A stretch of 53,229 nucleotides of DNA, taken from NCBI GenBank assembly GCA_947625615.1, contig CANQPB010000015.1:1-53229 (forward strand). Reading direction: 5' to 3'. Shown here in pieces: positions 49,715-53,229 of this stretch. A program made the translations under genes and the position numbers. Origin of the DNA: an uncultured Clostridia bacterium. GTDB taxonomy: Bacteria; Bacillota; Clostridia; Oscillospirales; Ruminococcaceae. A model generated the notes under the pieces. It saw only the letters and a program-made list of their open reading frames with translations, ran no database searches and was not told where the DNA came from. Position 1 is the first letter of the stretch, and each line of letters starts with the position of its first letter.

Positions 49715-51303
49715 CTTTTCATCTCCTCAAGATGCTTTGAGATCTCGTCTATATGATTAAGGCTTTCGTCCATTTCCTCTTGCAGGTGCATGTAAACGCT
49801 TTCGCGGCGCTTATCCGCCTTTTTCTCAAGCCGCAGGCGCGCTTTTTCCTCAAGTCTTTCCTGCCGGGCGTCGAGGACGTTGCACAAAGACGTAAATAAG
49901 CCGTGCTCAAGATCGGGTACAACCGCCTGGCGGCAGAGAAGGTAATAGGGCAGGCGCTTTACGTACCATTCAAGCCTCAGCCAGACTATAAGGTAAAAGC
50001 ATAGCCCGCCGAAGAAGAATCCGAGGCCGTAAAGGGTGACGGGAAGATAGAGTATTGAAAATACCGTCGCGCCGACGCTTATCGAGGCAAAGGCGAAGGT
50101 GCCCAAAAGCGCGCCGAAATAGTCCTGAAAATATAAAAGTATAAGCATTATCGAGTTTGCTATCGCGTAGATTCCGTAGCCCGCGCACTGGAACCTGAAA
50201 ATTCCTATCGAGAGGTCGCCGAAGCCCATAGAGGTGCTCTCCATGAAAAACGTGCCGAAAACGACGAACATCACCGTGCAGACAAACTGCTTGTGGCCGG
50301 CATATGTCAGCTCGCGCCGCAGAACGCTTATCATCTCGGTGTTGGCCTGTTCGATGTCGCGGATAGAGCCGTTGTCGTTGAAAAGGCTGTAATAGTTTCG
50401 GTATTTGGGGTAGAACCGCACCTCAACCGAGGTGACGAAATTTATCGTTGTTATAAGTATCGAGAAAAAGGCAAGCAGCGCGGGGACGTCGTGGGCGGGC
50501 GCGCCGTAGAAAAGCCCCTGCACCTGAACCTTGAGCGGGCCGAAGTACATTATCACCAGGTGTGCAAAAAGGCCGATGTTCACAAACCCGCCTATCAGGG
50601 CGAGGCTGCGGTATTTGTCGAGCCACCTTAAAAACGTGAATTTCGAGCCGCGGCAGGTGGGAAAGTAGTCCAAAAGCAGCTTATAGTACCACACCATCAA
50701 AATTCCGTAGGAGACTATCACGCAGAGCATCAGCGCGGATATAGTCGCGTGGCCCAAAATTACAAGCACCAAAGCTATTATAAAGCCTATCATCAGGGAG
50801 ATAGCGAACGCGAGGACTATGCCTTTATAGTCCTTAAGCGCCGTCAGATAGACCGTCTCCGTCCAGACGACCATTAAAACAAGGGAGAACCACAGGCATT
50901 CGAGCCGATATATAAGCGGCACGCCGGAAAAGTGAAGAAAAATTCCGTATAAGACGGCGCCGACGGTCAGCATTATGGAAAGGCTGCCGTAAAACGACGG
51001 CATTACGCGATCCGGCTTATCCTCGTAGAGCATGTCTGAGGCATAGCGGGTGATGACCATGTTGAACCAGCTTGTTACGGTGAGCGACCACAGAAGGCTG
51101 TAGGTGAGCATCGAGTTCATAAGCTCGCGCTCGTGCGAGCTCACCCCGGCAAGCCTTGCCACAAGCGCCATGCCGGAAAGAAGTATTACGCCGAGAACCA
51201 TAGGCCCCGCGCAGATGATTCCGGCGTAGCCGTAGGCCTTGCAGAGGGCGAACACGCCCTTTTTGGAAAACAGCCTTTTCAGACTGAATCCGATGCCTGC
51301 CAT
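49711..51303 (-). CDS. pelG: PelG-like exopolysaccharide flippase
   Basis: A 530-residue integral membrane protein with about 12 membrane helices, recognised as PelG by its opening GIGFSLKRLFSKKGVFALCKAYGYAGIICAGPMVLG and by VTSWFNMVITRYASDMLYEDKPDRVMPSFYG. PelG belongs to the MATE/PST polysaccharide exporter superfamily and should move the growing polymer across the membrane. An unusually charged C-terminal tail of about 80 residues (coiled-coil-like, EEKARLRLEKKADKRRESVYM) follows. It overlaps pelF by 25 bp. Confidence 0.93.
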   Translation of the reverse strand: MAGIGFSLKRLFSKKGVFALCKAYGYAGIICAGPMVLGVILLSGMALVARLAGVSSHERELMNSMLTYSLLWSLTVTSWFNMVITRYASDMLYEDKPDRVMPSFYGSLSIMLTVGAVLYGIFLHFSGVPLIYRLECLWFSLVLMVVWTETVYLTALKDYKGIVLAFAISLMIGFIIALVLVILGHATISALMLCVIVSYGILMVWYYKLLLDYFPTCRGSKFTFLRWLDKYRSLALIGGFVNIGLFAHLVIMYFGPLKVQVQGLFYGAPAHDVPALLAFFSILITTINFVTSVEVRFYPKYRNYYSLFNDNGSIRDIEQANTEMISVLRRELTYAGHKQFVCTVMFVVFGTFFMESTSMGFGDLSIGIFRFQCAGYGIYAIANSIMLILLYFQDYFGALLGTFAFASISVGATVFSILYLPVTLYGLGFFFGGLCFYLIVWLRLEWYVKRLPYYLLCRQAVVPDLEHGLFTSLCNVLDARQERLEEKARLRLEKKADKRRESVYMHLQEEMDESLNHIDEISKHLEEMKR

Positions 51304-52703
51304 CTTCTCATCACCTCCTCGTAGGTGTCCTGATAGTTGCGTATCATATCTTTATGCAGATAATATCTTTTTACCCTTTCCTTGCCGGCGAGGCCCATTC
51401 TGTAGCGCTCCTCGGGGTGGGTGCAAAGATATTCCATGGCGCCGCTTATAGCCTCGCGGTGAATCGGCGGAACGCAAAGCCCCGCCGGGCCGAGGCCGTC
51501 GCCCGACATGCCGCCTATAAGCTCCTTGCAGCAGCCTACGTCGGTGGTTACGCAGGGTCTGCCCGCCGCAAATGATTCGAGCACCGAAAGCGGCATTCCC
51601 TCGGATATGCTCGTTAAGATAGTGAAGTCAAACTCCTCCATTTTTTCAAGGACGTTCACCGTCCCCGGGAACAGGACGTCGCTTATCTTAAGCTGTTTGA
51701 CAAGGTCGTAGCATTCGCGGGCATAGTCCTTGTCGTCCTCGGGGCCGCATATGTGAAGCCGTGCGTTCGGAACGCGGGTTTTAAGGTCGGCAAAGGCGTA
51801 GATCATCGTCTTCACGTCCTTTATAGGCGCGATCCTTAAAACCGCGCCGATGTCCACCCAGCCGTCCGGCTTTTTATAGGGGATATCGCAGAAGCGGTCG
51901 TAATGTATGCCGTTGACTATATAGCGGCACTTTGAGGGCTCGCAGCCCATGTCAATCTGCAAAAGCCTCGCCCTTTCGAACAGGCTGGTTATCATCGTTG
52001 CCTTTGCGTATGCCCCCGCGGAGAGCATGTAAAAGAATTTTACCCAGAAGCGCTTGAAAGCGGGTAGCACCCACTTTGCACGAATGATCTCCTCCTCCCG
52101 CTCGCGGGTATAGATTCCGTGCTCCGAGATCATATAGGGGACGTTGTATTTATAGCTGCCCAGCCTTGCAAGGATCCCCGCGTAGCCTGTGGCTATGGCG
52201 TGATATACGTCCGCCTTCGGGACTTCGGACTGAATGGTGTATAGAACCGGCAGCATCATCGAGCGCACCGTGTGAAACAGATCGGAAAACGCGGCGTAGG
52301 GATATTCCTCCCGGCATATCTCGGTGAGTATCTCCAAAAATCTCTCGCTCATCAAAAACGCGATGGGGGATACCCCCTTGTCGTGGTATATCCTGAAAAG
52401 GGTGTCCCAGTCGGGGTTGCCGCAGCGTATAAATTCGCACAGCTCGGCGCGCTCCTTCTCGGTAAATTTATATTTCGAGCTGCGAAACCTAAGCGACAGC
52501 GCGTCGTTTAAAAATATCTCCTTAACCTCGACTACGTTGTCGGGCAGGGTGTATTTATATTTTCCCCGGTCTTCGGAATTTGCGCCTATGGCCCATATTA
52601 CGAATTCGTGCTGGCTCATCGCCTGGATATACTGGTGCATCCAGGAGGACACGCCGCCCGTGACATAGGGGTAAGATCCCTCAAGTATGACGCATATGCG
52701 CAT
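51279..52703 (-). CDS. pelF: PelF-like GT4 glycosyltransferase
   Basis: A 474-residue cytoplasmic glycosyltransferase that uses UDP-sugars (GlcNAc or GalNAc in known Pel systems) to make the polymer. The N-terminus MRICVILEGSYPYVTGGVSSWMHQ is nearly diagnostic for PelF. The C-terminal Rossmann domain has GAVLRIAPIKDVKTMIYAFADL and the donor-binding ITSISEGMPLSVLESFAAGRPCVTTDVG, with the E-x7-E pair of GT4 enzymes. AAGGAGG precedes the ATG. It lies 14 bp after the DUF2194 gene. Confidence 0.94.
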   Translation of the reverse strand: MRICVILEGSYPYVTGGVSSWMHQYIQAMSQHEFVIWAIGANSEDRGKYKYTLPDNVVEVKEIFLNDALSLRFRSSKYKFTEKERAELCEFIRCGNPDWDTLFRIYHDKGVSPIAFLMSERFLEILTEICREEYPYAAFSDLFHTVRSMMLPVLYTIQSEVPKADVYHAIATGYAGILARLGSYKYNVPYMISEHGIYTREREEEIIRAKWVLPAFKRFWVKFFYMLSAGAYAKATMITSLFERARLLQIDMGCEPSKCRYIVNGIHYDRFCDIPYKKPDGWVDIGAVLRIAPIKDVKTMIYAFADLKTRVPNARLHICGPEDDKDYARECYDLVKQLKISDVLFPGTVNVLEKMEEFDFTILTSISEGMPLSVLESFAAGRPCVTTDVGCCKELIGGMSGDGLGPAGLCVPPIHREAISGAMEYLCTHPEERYRMGLAGKERVKRYYLHKDMIRNYQDTYEEVMRRWQASDSV

Positions 52704-52717
52704 TTTCCGGCCTCCTT

Positions 52718-53229
52718 TTATTTAAAATTTATGACCGCTTCGCTGCTTTCGGCCTTTAACAGATACAGCCCCTGCTGAAGCCTTGTCAGCTCGCCGCCCG
52801 ACACCCCCGAAGGCTCGCGGCCGTTTAATCGCACAAGAAAATATGCTTCGCCGTTAAAATTGCCGAGCGAAAGCTTAAGGCAGTTTTCTTCAAGCGTTCT
52901 TTTGACGGTCACCGCGCTCGAGCGCTGCACCGCCGCCGCAAGACCCGAGGCCGTTCGCCGCTCGATATCGGGCGCCGCGCCGTAAAGCCAGTCCATATAG
53001 CCGCTTAAGTTGTTATACATTTCCTCCCACCCCGAAGAAGCCCCGCGGTTCGGATCCAAAACGTCGGAGACATGCACCGAATGGGAATTGACATAGTGAA
53101 AATTCAATTCGCTGAGCGCCGCAAGCTTTGCGCCGCTGTCGGTGACGGTGCCGGACGTCACCTTCGGGATATTCACAACGCCGTCCTCGCCAACGTCAAA
53201 TTCCTGCGAGTAAAGCTCCCCCTCGGGGA
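52718..53229 (-). CDS. DUF2194 protein, PelA-like (C-terminal part, cut by window edge)
   Basis: The last 169 residues of a protein whose frame stays open to the window end, so the start lies beyond 53229. LNFHYVNSHSVHVSDVLDPNRGASSGWEEMYNNLSGYMDWLYG matches the late deacetylase-like region of DUF2194 proteins, which occupy the place of PelA in Gram-positive Pel clusters, and a small beta-sandwich follows. In Pel systems this enzyme trims or deacetylates the polymer outside the cell. Its position directly before pelF and pelG supports the call; catalytic residues cannot be judged from the fragment. Confidence 0.75.
   Translation of the reverse strand, partial: PEGELYSQEFDVGEDGVVNIPKVTSGTVTDSGAKLAALSELNFHYVNSHSVHVSDVLDPNRGASSGWEEMYNNLSGYMDWLYGAAPDIERRTASGLAAAVQRSSAVTVKRTLEENCLKLSLGNFNGEAYFLVRLNGREPSGVSGGELTRLQQGLYLLKAESSEAVINFK

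Noticed and set aside
1-53229. Insertion sequences, prophage genes or integrase/attachment sites
   Set aside because: No transposase, integrase or phage structural motif was found in any long frame, so the dispersed repeats are described only as repeats.

Overview
The window looks like chromosomal DNA of an anaerobic, endospore-forming Firmicute of class Clostridia, most probably in or near the Oscillospiraceae/Ruminococcaceae. The evidence is a type III glutamine synthetase, Spo0A and SpoIIP, a CarD regulator, a flavodiiron-rubredoxin fusion, class B sortase, many lipoproteins with Gram-positive lipoboxes, strong AGGAGG-type ribosome sites and fairly GC-rich coding sequence. No phage, transposase, CRISPR array or rRNA was seen. 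The only RNA gene found is tRNA-Pro(UGG).

Region 1 (0-28 kb) is mainly core and housekeeping: glnN; an ECF sigma factor with a PepSY-domain partner; carD; thyA-folA; a lipoprotein; a four-module flavodiiron protein; tRNA-Pro; spo0A; the ACT/UPF0210 pair preceded by a 22-codon holin-like toxin candidate; spoIIP; a VanY-type lipoprotein; a CBS protein; a strongly promoted small lipoprotein; a FucO-like dehydrogenase; lipoprotein-msrA-DNA deoxyinosine glycosylase; a degenerate P-type-ATPase-like membrane protein downstream of rlmB; and a small XRE regulator divergent from a bacterial PH-domain membrane protein. Four mosaic palindromic elements (about 175-330 bp) and two copies of a 90-bp repeat are scattered here.

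Region 2 (28.4-43.2 kb, plus strand) is a surface-structure locus. A LytTR response regulator sits beside a two-turn direct repeat of the AgrA type, in front of a 2,523-residue surface protein. That protein has a signal peptide, a beta-helix, 16 isopeptide-type repeats, one Cna-B repeat and a VPETG sorting signal. A transglutaminase-like lipoprotein follows. Then comes a compact seven-gene operon: GspF/PilC platform protein, four small pilin-like membrane proteins, a PilT-type ATPase and a class B sortase. No PilB-type assembly ATPase, prepilin peptidase or canonical prepilin is visible. This is the best candidate for an undescribed system.

Region 3 (43.3-53.2 kb, minus strand) is a tight operon entering from the right edge: DUF2194 (PelA-like, partial), PelF, PelG, two CotH-kinase lipoproteins, a VTC domain protein, DUF4956 and DUF4832. 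It is a Gram-positive Pel-like exopolysaccharide locus with an unusual CotH/VTC/DUF4956 extension. It converges with region 2 at a bidirectional terminator near 43.24 kb, so two cell-surface programmes lie tail to tail.

Family names come from recognition of motifs by eye; no database search was run.
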